This document shows positions 47,210 through 55,998 of a stretch of 64,000 bases of DNA, piece after piece. The notes below the pieces were generated by a model. That model made no database searches and was not told the DNA's origin. It saw only the letters and a program-made list of their open reading frames with translations. The stretch is from Sutcliffiella horikoshii (GTDB lineage: Bacteria; Bacillota; Bacilli; Bacillales; Bacillaceae_I): contig NZ_JAIVKY010000002.1 of assembly GCF_020524325.1 (NCBI RefSeq), positions 1 through 64,000 on the forward strand, in the 5' to 3' direction. How positions within the stretch are numbered: the first letter of the stretch is position 1; every line of letters starts with the position of its first letter. The position numbers and the translations under genes are program-made.

Positions 47210-48841
47210 TTAATATGTCTCATTTAACCTCTCTAATTCTTCATCAATTCTTTTTACATCAATTCTTTCAAAAAGTGGTTTTATTTCTTCCAGATGTACA
47301 GTTAAAACTTCTATTTCTTCCCATCTAAGCTCTTTCAACCCCAACATCTCTTTAACTTTGTCACTTGATATAGGTAGGAAAGGGTTTAACAATTGTGTAA
47401 GGTTTGCAATGATATACACACAATTAGCCATCGTTTTATCACAGGAAGGCTTATCTTCGTTAATTTGGATCCATGGCTTTTGCTCATCAAAATATTTATT
47501 GGCATAGCGCACGAATTCAAAAATTTGTTCTAATGACTTTTTAAATTGTCCCTCTCTAATTAAGGAGCCAACTTCTTTATAAAGCACCTCAACCTTACCC
47601 TTGATTTCTAATTCAATCTTCCCTATTGGCGTTGTTCCTGCGTAAGATTTCTCGATAAACTTCAATGTTCGATTAACAAAGTTCCCATATGCGCCTAGCA
47701 ATTCACTATTATGACTGTAGATAAATTCTCGCCATGAGAAGTCAGTGTCTCTATTTTCAGGGGCATTGATTGTTAGAAAATAGCGGATAGAGTCTGCATC
47801 ATATCTTTCTAACATATCTGGAACCCAAACTGCCCAGTTTTGACTTGTCGCTATCTTCCGTTTTTCGAGTGTTAAATACTCATTGGAGATGATATGTGTT
47901 GGTAGTGCTAGATTATTAATACCCATTAAAATGGAAGGCCAGATAATTGTGTGGAAGGGGATATTATCCTTGCCGTGAATGTAGTAGGAAATGGTTTCTT
48001 TATTCCAAAGGTCTGCTATCTTTTCGTTTTGTTGTTTTGCCCATTCTCTACTTGCTGTTAAGTAGCCTGACACCGCTTCAATCCAGACATATATTTTCTT
48101 CCCTTCAAATCCTGGTATTGGAACGTTTACTCCATTTGGTAGATCACGTGTCGCTGCGCGATCTGGCACACCATCATTTAGATATCTTTGTGTGAGGCTA
48201 ATCGCATTTTCCCGCCAGCTATTTTCTTGTTCAGCATCCTCCACTAAAGCTTCCAAACGTTGCTGAAATTGACTAAGGGAAAAATAAAAATGCTCTGTTT
48301 CTTTAATAGAAGGTTGGCTTCCACATATCTTGCATCTCTTTTCTAATAAATCCAGTGGATCTAGAATAGCAGAACAATTATCGCATTGATCTCCTCTTGC
48401 TTTAGCGCCGCAGTTCGGACATACCCCTTCAACAAAACGATCAGGAAGAAATTGTTGATCTGTCTCACAATAGGCCTGCTCAATTGTTTTTTTGTAAAGG
48501 TAGCCATTTTCTAGCAGTTTTAAGAATATTTCCTGAACGGATTTATGATGGTGATCTGCGTCTGTTCGGGAATAAAAATCATAAGTAAATCCTAGCTTTC
48601 TGAACGACTCTGTAAATTCTTGATGATAACGATTGGCTATCGCTTCTGTTGTGGTACCTTCCTTATTTGCTCTTATGGAAATCGGCGTTCCGTTACAGTC
48701 ACTTCCTGAAACATATAAGACCTTTTCTCCTTTTTGCCGGTAATACCTTGCTAAAATATCTCCTGGTAATAATGCTGCAACATGGCCCAAATGTAAGGAA
48801 CCATTGGCATAAGGCCAAGCTCCTCCAATAAAAATAGTCAT
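47210..48841 (-). CDS. metG: Second methionyl-tRNA synthetase, archaeal/eukaryal type (MetRS2)
   Basis: A 543-residue class I synthetase. The HIGH element is HLGH at 17-20. The zinc insert has Cys141/144, 153/156 and 170/173 ([22 protein letters not shown]), the double-knuckle form seen in archaeal and MetRS2 enzymes, not in the usual B. subtilis MetS. The KMSKS element is KIATS at 329-333. The C-terminal tRNA-binding extension is absent. It is preceded by a T-box leader. MetRS2 enzymes in other Gram-positives escape inhibitors of the housekeeping enzyme. Probably acquired horizontally. Confidence 0.88.
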   Translation of the reverse strand: MTIFIGGAWPYANGSLHLGHVAALLPGDILARYYRQKGEKVLYVSGSDCNGTPISIRANKEGTTTEAIANRYHQEFTESFRKLGFTYDFYSRTDADHHHKSVQEIFLKLLENGYLYKKTIEQAYCETDQQFLPDRFVEGVCPNCGAKARGDQCDNCSAILDPLDLLEKRCKICGSQPSIKETEHFYFSLSQFQQRLEALVEDAEQENSWRENAISLTQRYLNDGVPDRAATRDLPNGVNVPIPGFEGKKIYVWIEAVSGYLTASREWAKQQNEKIADLWNKETISYYIHGKDNIPFHTIIWPSILMGINNLALPTHIISNEYLTLEKRKIATSQNWAVWVPDMLERYDADSIRYFLTINAPENRDTDFSWREFIYSHNSELLGAYGNFVNRTLKFIEKSYAGTTPIGKIELEIKGKVEVLYKEVGSLIREGQFKKSLEQIFEFVRYANKYFDEQKPWIQINEDKPSCDKTMANCVYIIANLTQLLNPFLPISSDKVKEMLGLKELRWEEIEVLTVHLEEIKPLFERIDVKRIDEELERLNETY

Positions 48842-48859
48842 TTTCTCATCCTCCTAATC

Positions 48860-49150
48860 CAAATAAAAAACCTCGCCCATAGACAAATTGATTGCCTAAG
48901 GACGAGGTTTATCTCGTGTTACCACCTTAATTTACTAGTAATTCACATTACTAGCCTCCATAAGTACGGAGTGAAACCAAATCACTCTTATACTCTGACA
49001 TTTGTAACGAGTGCCAAATCTCGTCAAAATCTAATTCTTACTCAGAAAGTCGACTTTGCTGCTCAAAGGCCATTTTCAATCAACTATTCTCTGCTTCTTT
49101 TCAGCTACCGAAGCTCTCTGTAAGAAAATGAAGGCTGATTTACTTTCCTT
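48860..49150 (-). promoter_or_regulatory. T-box leader of the metG-like gene
   Basis: Reading the minus strand, stem I begins near 49130 (AGAGAGCTTCGGTAGCTG). The conserved T-box AAGGTGGTAACACG lies near 48908-48925 and overlaps a terminator hairpin, AAACCTCGTCC with GGGCGAGGTTTTTT (about 48866-48905). A stem III-like hairpin GAGTGATTTGGTTTCACTC lies between. An ATG near 49005 is a candidate methionine specifier, but I cannot place the specifier loop firmly. Uncharged tRNA-Met would favour the antiterminator and read-through. Confidence 0.88.
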
Positions 49151-49220
49151 ATCATAGCGTTTCATACATATATTTTCCTTATTATGACACATTGGGTGGA
49201 ATTGTAAAAGATATTTTCGG

Positions 49221-49335
49221 TTATCCATCGTAAAATAATTATATCCATTGTAAAGACACTTTTATCAATTGTAAAATCAATTTATCCATCATAAAAACGA
49301 TTTATCCATGTTTACATCCACTTTATCCATTGTAG
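49221..49335. repeat. TTATCCATTGTAAA repeats with 20-21 bp phasing
   Basis: Six degenerate copies of TTATCCAT(T/C)GTAAA start at 49221, 49241, 49262, 49282, 49302 and 49323. The period of 20-21 bp is the same as that of the CGGGCGAT array at 7790. It fills the gap between the end of the methyltransferase gene and the T-box leader. Confidence 0.85.
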
Positions 49336-49360
49336 CTATATTTTAGACTTGTGTTCCACT

Positions 49361-50092
49361 TTATTTCACACAAGCAAACGCCAAAACTACTGGAATCCTC
49401 TGTCTCCTAACAAATTCTTCTTCACTACTAAAGTGTTCGCGCTTCGGTGTACCTTCGCGCAAATCTCTTACAGTAAAACCCGCCTCTCTTAATGCTGTGA
49501 AATACTGTTCAATCGTGCGATGATACTTAACCACCACTTGATTAATCCATGGCTCTTTCCTTTGACCATCTTGAAAATAATCATCCACAATCCAATTCCC
49601 GCGTTTATCTCCAGTCACCTTACTGGCAAAAGAGGAAGTTGTAAGCGGATGTTGAATGCTGAATACAAATCTCCCATCCTTTTTTAGGGTTCCGTAAATA
49701 TTTTGAAACAGGCGGTCAATGTCTGATACATAATGAATGGCAAAACGCGAAGTTACAAGATCATATGACTCACTAGGAAAATCATATGATTCCATCGTTT
49801 CATTGTATATTGTGGCGTCTAATTCAAGTAAGTTAGAGTGCGCTGCCTCTAGCATTTGTATAGAACCTTCGACTCCAGTGTAGTGCCTCGCCCCTAATTG
49901 CAGCAGTTCTTTACCAAACGATGCATCTCCACACCCTAAATCTAAGATGGTTTTATGTTGAATGTTCCCAACTAGTTCGGACATAATTGGGCCTTCAATG
50001 GCATTATTAGGACTGTCTTTTCTGTTTCTTCTATTCATATAATTTGTAAAAAAATCCGATTGATCGTAAACACTAGATCCTCTGAATTCCAT
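49361..50092 (-). CDS. Class I SAM-dependent methyltransferase
   Basis: A 243-residue methyltransferase with motif I ILDLGCGDASFGKELLQLGA (about 49-68), acidic motif II (YTGVEGS), and DLVTSRFAIHYVSDIDRLFQ. The start at 50092 (MEFRGSSVYDQ) is chosen for AGGAGATG six bases upstream. Substrate is unknown; the fold resembles small-molecule or ubiquinone/tellurite-type methyltransferases. It is 11 bp after the preceding gene, so the two may be cotranscribed. Confidence 0.85.
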   Translation of the reverse strand: MEFRGSSVYDQSDFFTNYMNRRNRKDSPNNAIEGPIMSELVGNIQHKTILDLGCGDASFGKELLQLGARHYTGVEGSIQMLEAAHSNLLELDATIYNETMESYDFPSESYDLVTSRFAIHYVSDIDRLFQNIYGTLKKDGRFVFSIQHPLTTSSFASKVTGDKRGNWIVDDYFQDGQRKEPWINQVVVKYHRTIEQYFTALREAGFTVRDLREGTPKREHFSSEEEFVRRQRIPVVLAFACVK

Positions 50093-50103
50093 TGAAACAT
50101 CTC

Positions 50104-50811
50104 CTATTCTTTTTTTGAGGTACGAACGCTCCAATATATCTCTGTGTGATCATCACAATAAAATCCTTCTAGGTTACACCATTTTATTATTCTATCTAAC
50201 TTCTTTCTATCATCTGCACATATCATAGAGAAATGGCTATCCCAATGTGTGGTAATAAGGATGGAGTTATCATGAGTGAACAGGTTATGTCTTGCTAGTG
50301 TATCTTGATTGATTAAGTCATCTATGTACTCTAATTTTCTTTCTGTACCAAATTCATCGCCAACCCAAATCCAATCATACTTCTCCTTTTTAATTGCTCC
50401 TAACAGATTATTTATTAAGAGCTCAGGGAGCATTCCCTCTGTTGGTGGAATAAGATTTTCTTTCCCACTGACAGTGTTAATGATCTCTGTGAATTTCTTA
50501 TTCTCATACTCCTTTTTTAAGCCAAGTATTCTTGTGCGGAGGCCAATATCTAACTCTTCATAACTTTTCAATCCATTGAGAGCTAAGAATTCTTTCCAGG
50601 TTACCATTTCGCAATGATTGATAATTTGAAACTTGTCTATGTTTGTTTCTGAATTAAACAGTTTGGGATCTATGGTAACTGGTTTAATAAAAGGATGGAA
50701 GAAAATATATACTTCATTAAAAACACCTTTATAAAATTCCTTTATTGAAACGTCCTCATCGGCACAAACTGTATGTCTATGAGGTTCTGGAGCGACTCTT
50801 TCAGTATCCAA
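50104..50811 (-). CDS. Hypothetical protein, possibly DUF2711
   Basis: A 235-residue soluble protein. The segments WIWVGDEFGTERKLEYIDDL and HDNSILITTHWDSHFSMIC recall DUF2711 proteins of Bacillus, from memory only. The start is a TTG at 50811 with AAGGAGAG seven bases upstream. It reads into the methyltransferase gene with an 11-bp gap. Function unknown. Confidence 0.65.
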   Translation of the reverse strand: MDTERVAPEPHRHTVCADEDVSIKEFYKGVFNEVYIFFHPFIKPVTIDPKLFNSETNIDKFQIINHCEMVTWKEFLALNGLKSYEELDIGLRTRILGLKKEYENKKFTEIINTVSGKENLIPPTEGMLPELLINNLLGAIKKEKYDWIWVGDEFGTERKLEYIDDLINQDTLARHNLFTHDNSILITTHWDSHFSMICADDRKKLDRIIKWCNLEGFYCDDHTEIYWSVRTSKKE

Positions 50812-50855
50812 ATTGAACTCTCCTTATCCAAAGTTTATGGCCCATTTTAATTCCT

Positions 50856-51311
50856 CTACCTATGGCCGTCTTTTCTCGCTCGAATATAACCATAATAGGC
50901 ACAAGTCCCATTCTGGGTTAAGTCTTTTACCTCAAAACCGCACTTCTCATAGAAACTGAAATTATTAGCGGAAGTATGTGCAAACCAATCACCATGAGGA
51001 AGTTTTTGAACACACAGTTCTACGATTTTCTGCCCGATTCCTTTCCCGCGATATTCGGATAAAACCACTAAATCTAAAATGTTTGCAACCATTATTTGAT
51101 CTGAGATTACTCGAACCATCCCAATCATCTTGTTTTGATCCCAAACTGTAAATGCCCACGTAGAGTTTTTGAAAATAAGGGAAAACTTCTCTTTTTGCCA
51201 AGCAGGTGTATTCCTAACCCAGCCTGCATCTTCAAACAGAGCTTCCACAAATTCAGCAGGAACACCCTCTGTACCTTCCCTTATTACCAGGCCATTGAAA
51301 TATTGGTACAC
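50856..51311 (-). CDS. GNAT family N-acetyltransferase
   Basis: A 151-residue protein with the acetyl-CoA binding pattern VVLSEYRGKGIGQKIVELCV and the family C terminus FYEKCGFEVKDLTQNG. The start GTG at 51311 lies nine bases past AAGGGG; an earlier TTG abuts the site. Substrate unknown. The upstream small membrane gene ends three bases from its start codon. Confidence 0.85.
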   Translation of the reverse strand: MYQYFNGLVIREGTEGVPAEFVEALFEDAGWVRNTPAWQKEKFSLIFKNSTWAFTVWDQNKMIGMVRVISDQIMVANILDLVVLSEYRGKGIGQKIVELCVQKLPHGDWFAHTSANNFSFYEKCGFEVKDLTQNGTCAYYGYIRARKDGHR

Positions 51312-51313
51312 AT

Positions 51314-51526
51314 TTAACAACCCCTTATAACTTTAAATGACAAACCCGACAAAACAAAAGCCAATATTATTAGCAATGGCGCAACCACAAACAATCCTAT
51401 TAAATCCGTTGTAAGATTCCATGGTACGAAAGCATTCCAGAATACCCCCATTGCCTTCCATAACAGAACAAATAAAAACAAAGTAAATACAAAATATATT
51501 ACTTTTTCTGATACCTTTTTCAACAT
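51314..51526 (-). CDS. Small membrane protein
   Basis: A 70-residue protein with two spans (about 8-28 and 40-62; the first has FTLFLFVLLWKAMGVFW). GGGGGTAAAGG precedes the ATG. It is translated directly ahead of the GNAT gene and is probably in the same transcript. Function unknown. Confidence 0.6.
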   Translation of the reverse strand: MLKKVSEKVIYFVFTLFLFVLLWKAMGVFWNAFVPWNLTTDLIGLFVVAPLLIILAFVLSGLSFKVIRGC

Positions 51527-51861
51527 CCTTTACCCCCATTTGCGAGATAAGTGTCCGTTAACTGTACTAAAAATAAGGTCTATAGACCCTAACTTTAAAC
51601 CTTAATACCAATTATTTCAAAATAAGGTACATATCTCAATCTTTTTGACAGAATTCTTTATTCTTGAGCGTTCATAATCTTCAAAAGTGAATATGTGGAT
51701 CAACCAGTTCTCCCCTTCTTACAAAAGCTGGTTCAAATATGTCAGCCCTTCTTGATTTTGTCCTCAAAACTTTACGACCCATTTACGCCCCTGTAAAAGA
51801 ACGTTCATGCTTCCTTGTTACAGTTTAGAAGTAGTTCATTTACAAATAGGAGGGTGTAAAC
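51527..51861. other. Divergent intergenic region with a perfect palindrome
   Basis: No gene is seen in this 335-bp stretch between the divergent small membrane gene and glpQ. It has the perfect 12-bp palindrome GGTCTATAGACC (51577-51588), about 50 bp upstream of the small membrane gene, a plausible operator. AACCAG/CTGGTT (about 51697-51735) could form a weak hairpin. No Pho box or promoter could be assigned with confidence for glpQ. Confidence 0.4.
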
Positions 51862-52719
51862 ATGATGAAAAAAGGACTTAAAATGACAATTGGGGCTCTA
51901 GCACTTAGTTTATCTGTAATGGGGACTGGTTTTGCAGCAGATGCTTCTGAAAAAAATAAGGATATCCTGAATGTTGCACACCGAGGCGCTTCGGGTCATG
52001 CGCCGGAACACACAATGACCTCTTATCAAATGGGTGAAAAGATGAAGGGAGACTATATTGAAATAGATCTTCAAATGACAAAAGACGGCCATCTTATTGC
52101 CATGCATGATGAAACATTAGACAGAACGACAAATGGCACTGGTCAAGTAAAGGACCATACACTTGAGGAAATAAAAAAACTAGATGCAGGTAGCTGGTTC
52201 AATGAGAAATACCCCGAGAAAGCCAATCCTGAATACGAAGGTCTTAAAGTTCCGACACTAGAAGAAGTTTTTCAAAAGTTCGGTAAAAATGCTAGTTATT
52301 ATATTGAAACAAAATCACCAGAGGTATATCCGGGAATGGAAGAAGAATTAGTAGAGTTAGTGAACCAATATAACATTGATAAAGATAAGCTTCTTGTTCA
52401 ATCTTTCAGTCCGGATAGCTTAATGAAGATGAACCAAATTGACCCATCTGTCAAGTTAGTGCAACTTATGTGGTACACATCTCCAGCAGCTTTATCAGAT
52501 ACAGAGTTAAAAACCATAAAAAAATATGCTATTGGAATTGGTCCAAACAGCGCCATGATTGACCAAGAGTATGTCCAAAAAACCCTAAAAAACGGGCTAG
52601 AAATCCATCCATATACAGTCAATGAGAAAGAAGAAATGGAAAAGCTTATTGAGTGGGGTGTAACAGGCATATTTACCAATTTCCCAGACCTATTGCATGA
52701 AGTGAAAAAAGGAAAATAA
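51862..52719 (+). CDS. glpQ: Secreted glycerophosphodiester phosphodiesterase GlpQ
   Basis: A 285-residue enzyme with a signal peptide ([20 protein letters not shown], cleavage probably near GFAADA). The GDPD core has [26 protein letters not shown] and [12 protein letters not shown], with the metal ligands in [12 protein letters not shown]. It degrades glycerophosphodiesters or teichoic acid outside the cell, unlike the cytosolic paralogue at 18924. AGGAGGGTG precedes the ATG, with a second in-frame ATG directly after. Confidence 0.93.
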   Translation: MMKKGLKMTIGALALSLSVMGTGFAADASEKNKDILNVAHRGASGHAPEHTMTSYQMGEKMKGDYIEIDLQMTKDGHLIAMHDETLDRTTNGTGQVKDHTLEEIKKLDAGSWFNEKYPEKANPEYEGLKVPTLEEVFQKFGKNASYYIETKSPEVYPGMEEELVELVNQYNIDKDKLLVQSFSPDSLMKMNQIDPSVKLVQLMWYTSPAALSDTELKTIKKYAIGIGPNSAMIDQEYVQKTLKNGLEIHPYTVNEKEEMEKLIEWGVTGIFTNFPDLLHEVKKGK

Positions 52720-52737
52720 AGAGGATAACTGACAAAG

Positions 52738-52787
52738 AACTGCACCCCTATTGTCATATATAACTAACAATGGGGTGCAGTTTTTTT
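52738..52787 (+). terminator. Terminator of glpQ
   Basis: CTGCACCCC...ATTG pairs with CAATGGGGTGCAG and is followed by seven T. Confidence 0.95.
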
Positions 52788-52791
52788 ATAA

Positions 52792-53096
52792 CTATTTTTT
52801 AGTTAACGGAAATAAAACGCAGTCCTTGATCGTATCACAATCCGTTAATACCATCAGCAATCGCTCAATCCCAAATCCCCAACCGGAAATCGGAGGCATC
52901 CCATATTCCATGGCCAACAAGTAGTCTTCATCCATTTCCATGACATAGCTTGTGTCTCTAATCGTTTCCTCTGTTCTACAGGGTCGACTAATTCTGAGTA
53001 GGCATTGATGATTTCAGCACCATTTACTACTAATTGAAAACGATCTGTTATTGCTGGTTGATTAAAAATGTTGGTTTGATTAAATGCGGGCGACAC
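52792..53096 (-). pseudogene. Remnant of a class II lysyl-tRNA synthetase
   Basis: The minus-strand frame reads [20 protein letters not shown] then [12 protein letters not shown], motif 2-like catalytic-domain sequence of LysRS. After LETQ it shifts frame. The alternative frame reads [20 protein letters not shown] and [20 protein letters not shown], ending VLFPLTKK with a stop at 52792. A small deletion at about 52930 removed roughly ten codons and shifted the frame. No 5' half of the gene is nearby, so this is a truncated copy, not the working lysS. The product is certainly inactive. Confidence 0.85.
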
Positions 53097-53125
53097 ACTT
53101 TTTTAAAAAAATCATTGGTATAAAG

Positions 53126-53581
53126 TTAATCTAACTTCTCAGCAATCCTTTTCAATTCCTTTGCACGCGAAATAATAAATCCTCTCATATACCTCTCTAA
53201 AAACAACTTGTCAGCAGTAACTCCTATCAGACCGAAAGGCGACTTGTATTGAAAATTGTCCACCATAATGGTCCCACCATCTGCTTCAAAAAATTGATGA
53301 GTGTGGGTAAAAGACTGGAAAGCTCCATTCACCATAACATCCACAAACTTATGAGGTGGTTCCATTAATGTTACTTTAGCTGTCAACATTTGTTTAATAC
53401 CAAAGTGAATAGCTTCCCAGGTGACAAAATCTCCTTGCTCTAATAAGCCTTCTGTCACTCCGGCAACAGCTCTTTCCTTTGTTTTAGAAGTCGTCTGGGT
53501 ATGAATATCTACATTCCTTGCTAGATCAAAACATATCTCAACAGGTGCTTTGATAAATTGACGATGCTCAATCAGAGGCAT
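53126..53581 (-). CDS. SRPBCC (START-like) family protein
   Basis: A 151-residue protein of the ligand-binding SRPBCC fold: FIKAPVEICFDLARNVDIH at the start, then GDFVTWEAIHFGIKQMLTAK, FTHTHQFFEADGGTIMVDNF and a C-terminal helix. Such proteins bind hydrophobic ligands; the ligand is unknown. The gene is isolated beside the LysRS remnant. Confidence 0.82.
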   Translation of the reverse strand: MPLIEHRQFIKAPVEICFDLARNVDIHTQTTSKTKERAVAGVTEGLLEQGDFVTWEAIHFGIKQMLTAKVTLMEPPHKFVDVMVNGAFQSFTHTHQFFEADGGTIMVDNFQYKSPFGLIGVTADKLFLERYMRGFIISRAKELKRIAEKLD

Positions 53582-53623
53582 TAACCCTTCTCCTTTTTAC
53601 AAGTATTCACTAGCACTATAATT

Positions 53624-53806
53624 TCATTTTATGTCTTTAATTCTTGTTGAAATCTCTGAAACACACATTGCTATACTCGCATTGAACATTATTAACACAG
53701 AACCTATCATTGTTGTACTGTCATAATCAGAAAAAAAATTCATTATAAAAAATATAAAACTAAAGAAAAATACGATCATTCCAAAGACAAATAAAAACCT
53801 ATCCAT
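53624..53806 (-). CDS. Small membrane protein
   Basis: A 60-residue protein with one or two hydrophobic segments (FGMIVFFFSFIFFIMNFF and MIGSVLIMFNASIAMCV). The site GGAGTGAG lies before the ATG at 53806. No family recognised. Confidence 0.5.
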   Translation of the reverse strand: MDRFLFVFGMIVFFFSFIFFIMNFFSDYDSTTMIGSVLIMFNASIAMCVSEISTRIKDIK

Positions 53807-54059
53807 AAACTCACTCCAGCTAATTATATTTCACAAGTTCTGTTAAATTAGCGATTCCCAATCAGAAACATTTGGACCTCTACTTTTAAAAACACTAATA
53901 TATTATAAAAATAAAATTGATTACCTACTCCTGATCTTCAGTTATGCGATTGAATACGATGGATATTGTGTTGTCGGGAAATTATTTTATCTCACTATGT
54001 GTAAAAAAGTTTACAGAATTTTTAAACTATAAACCGTATTATGAAGGTAAGTTATTGTA

Positions 54060-54755
54060 TTATTCTTTATGAGCTAGCTCAGTAAGTTTTTCCAAATCCT
54101 TGATTACATAAAAACGGTTCCTTTTAATTAAAATGTTTTCATCCTCTAAAAGACGCAAAGTTTTAACTACGGTTACTCTTGTTGTTCCAATAAGGTTCGC
54201 AAGTTCTTGATGGGTAAAAGTAATGGAGATTTGTATTTCTTGTTGATCAACGGTAGTACCATAGTTTAAGGCTAATTGAATGAGAGATGCGCAAATTCTC
54301 GGCATCGCTTTACTATAACTTAGTTGGAGTGTTTGCATACAGAGAAGTTTATATTTTCTGGTTGAAAGGAACATCGCTTGTTCAACGAGATTAAAGTGCT
54401 GTTTCAGTAAGTTACGGAACTCTTCCTTGTGAATTTGATACAGAGTTGCTTCCGAGGCAGTGATGGCGCTAGTGGAGTAAACTCCTTCATCATAAAAGCC
54501 ACATTCACCAACCAAGCCATTCTTTCCGATAATGGCCAATGCTTTCTCGTCGCCATTAGGTGATATCAAGTAAAGTCTCACTCTTCCTGAAGTGACGATG
54601 TATAAGTGGTCCGCTTGTTCGTTCTGGTCAAAGACGACTTTATGTTTTTTCATTTTTTTCTTCGTAGCCTTTTCAATGACAGGGCTCCAATCAAAAGGAA
54701 GGTTTTCTAACCAGGGTGTTACCGCGTGGATCTCTTGCACAGAATGTGTTATCAA
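54060..54755 (-). CDS. Crp/Fnr family transcriptional regulator
   Basis: A 231-residue protein with a cyclic-nucleotide-binding-like domain (about 30-150, HLYIVTSGRVRLYLISPNGD, then IGKNGLVGECGFYDEG) and a C-terminal helix-turn-helix (TFTHQELANLIGTTRVTVVK). The N terminus lacks the Fe-S Cys cluster of Fnr. The start TTG at 54755 has AGAGGTG five bases away; a GTG at 54764 overlaps that site. The start lies 40 bp from the start of the divergent aminotransferase, which it probably regulates. Confidence 0.88.
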   Translation of the reverse strand: MITHSVQEIHAVTPWLENLPFDWSPVIEKATKKKMKKHKVVFDQNEQADHLYIVTSGRVRLYLISPNGDEKALAIIGKNGLVGECGFYDEGVYSTSAITASEATLYQIHKEEFRNLLKQHFNLVEQAMFLSTRKYKLLCMQTLQLSYSKAMPRICASLIQLALNYGTTVDQQEIQISITFTHQELANLIGTTRVTVVKTLRLLEDENILIKRNRFYVIKDLEKLTELAHKE

Positions 54756-54795
54756 TGTTATCACCTCTACTATCTATTTTTAAGGAGTGAAAGAA

Positions 54796-55935
54796 TTGAC
54801 CAAAACCCTATTTCAATATCGAGAGCTTTTTCCCACTTTAAAAGAAAAGATACAATTATCTAGTTGTTCCCAGAGCGCACTTGCTTTACCAGTCATTGAT
54901 GCAATGGAAGAATATAAAGAAAGTTTGATTCAAGGTGGAATGGATTGGGAGTTATGGATGGATAAAGTTAACGAGTCCAAGCAGCGTTTTGCTTCGCTAA
55001 TCAATGCAGATGTAGACGAAATCGCCATTATGTCTTCCGTATCAGAATGCATCTCCTCCGTTCTGAGCAGTTTCCCTGTCAATCATGGGAAGAATAAAAT
55101 TATCACAACGGAATTGGATTTCCCATGTATAGGTCATGCGATGCAGACCAATAACAAGAGCTTGGGCGTTACTGTAAACTATATACCTAGTAATAAAGAT
55201 TATACCATTTCACTAGATGATTATGATAAGTATTTAGACACTAAAACTCTACTAACGAGCATTTCACATGTTTCCTATTACAATGGTTGGAAGCAGAATG
55301 TTAAAGAAATTGCTGCTTTGGCTCATGCAAAGGGATCGTATCTTTTTGTAGATGCCTATCAATCTATTGGAAACATTAATATAGATGTGAAAGACATGAA
55401 TGTGGATTTTTTAGCTGCAGGAGCACAGAAATTCATGTTAGGTATTCCTGGAATTGCCTTTCTTTATGTTAAAAAGGAGCTCGCATCAAAATTGACACCA
55501 AAAGTGACCGGATGGTTCAGCCAGGCAGATCCTTTCTCTTTTGATGTCAAACGCAATAATTATTCTTCCTATGCTTCACGCTTTGATACAGGAACTCCAC
55601 CTGTCATAAATGCATATGTGGCCTCTGCAGCAATGAAGCTACTATTAGATATTGGGGTAAAGGAAATTCAAATGTATCTAGAGGACCTATCCGACTTTAC
55701 CATGAAATATGCCAAGTCACACGGTTTTCATGTGATGAGCCCTCAGAACTCAACTGAAAAAGGGGCTAATACCGCTTTATATTTTGAGGAAGCACCACTA
55801 ATAGAAAAATTAATGAAGGAAAAAGGTATTATTGTGTCTGCCCGCAAAGATGTAATTCGAATCGCTCCACATTTATACAATACAAAGGAAGATATCCGAC
55901 AAGCGATTGATGCGTTGAACTCCTTGTCTTTATGA
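54796..55935 (+). CDS. Class V aminotransferase (cysteine desulfurase/kynureninase-like)
   Basis: A 379-residue PLP enzyme. The Schiff-base Lys is about 212 in AAGAQKFMLGIPG and the PLP-binding Asp about 186 in FVDAYQSIG, with ITTELDFPCIGHAMQ early. It lacks the Cys-rich active-site loop of NifS-type desulfurases. It is related to isopenicillin epimerase- and kynureninase-like enzymes, so the substrate is open. AAGGAG eight bases ahead decides the TTG at 54796. It is divergent from the Crp/Fnr gene and convergent with the DUF3830/opp operon. Confidence 0.85.
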   Translation: MTKTLFQYRELFPTLKEKIQLSSCSQSALALPVIDAMEEYKESLIQGGMDWELWMDKVNESKQRFASLINADVDEIAIMSSVSECISSVLSSFPVNHGKNKIITTELDFPCIGHAMQTNNKSLGVTVNYIPSNKDYTISLDDYDKYLDTKTLLTSISHVSYYNGWKQNVKEIAALAHAKGSYLFVDAYQSIGNINIDVKDMNVDFLAAGAQKFMLGIPGIAFLYVKKELASKLTPKVTGWFSQADPFSFDVKRNNYSSYASRFDTGTPPVINAYVASAAMKLLLDIGVKEIQMYLEDLSDFTMKYAKSHGFHVMSPQNSTEKGANTALYFEEAPLIEKLMKEKGIIVSARKDVIRIAPHLYNTKEDIRQAIDALNSLSL

Positions 55936-55944
55936 TTCCCCTCT

Positions 55945-55995
55945 AAAAAGGGCTGCCTCAGTATGGAAACTTAATCCATCTCAGACAGCCTTTTT
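55945..55995. terminator. Bidirectional terminator
   Basis: AAAAAGGGCTGCCTCAGTATGGA pairs, with small mismatches, with TCCATCTCAGACAGCCTTTTT. It separates the convergent aminotransferase and DUF3830 genes. Confidence 0.88.
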
Positions 55996-55998
55996 CCT

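Noticed and set aside
49000-49010. Firm assignment of the T-box specifier as ATG
   Set aside because: An ATG is present at a plausible distance, but the specifier loop pairing cannot be settled by eye; kept only as a candidate.
53999-54016. Crp/Fnr binding site GTGTAAAAAAGTTTACAG downstream of the regulator gene
   Set aside because: It does not match TGTGA-N6-TCACA, and its only nearby gene is a small membrane protein; chance AT-rich palindrome is more likely.
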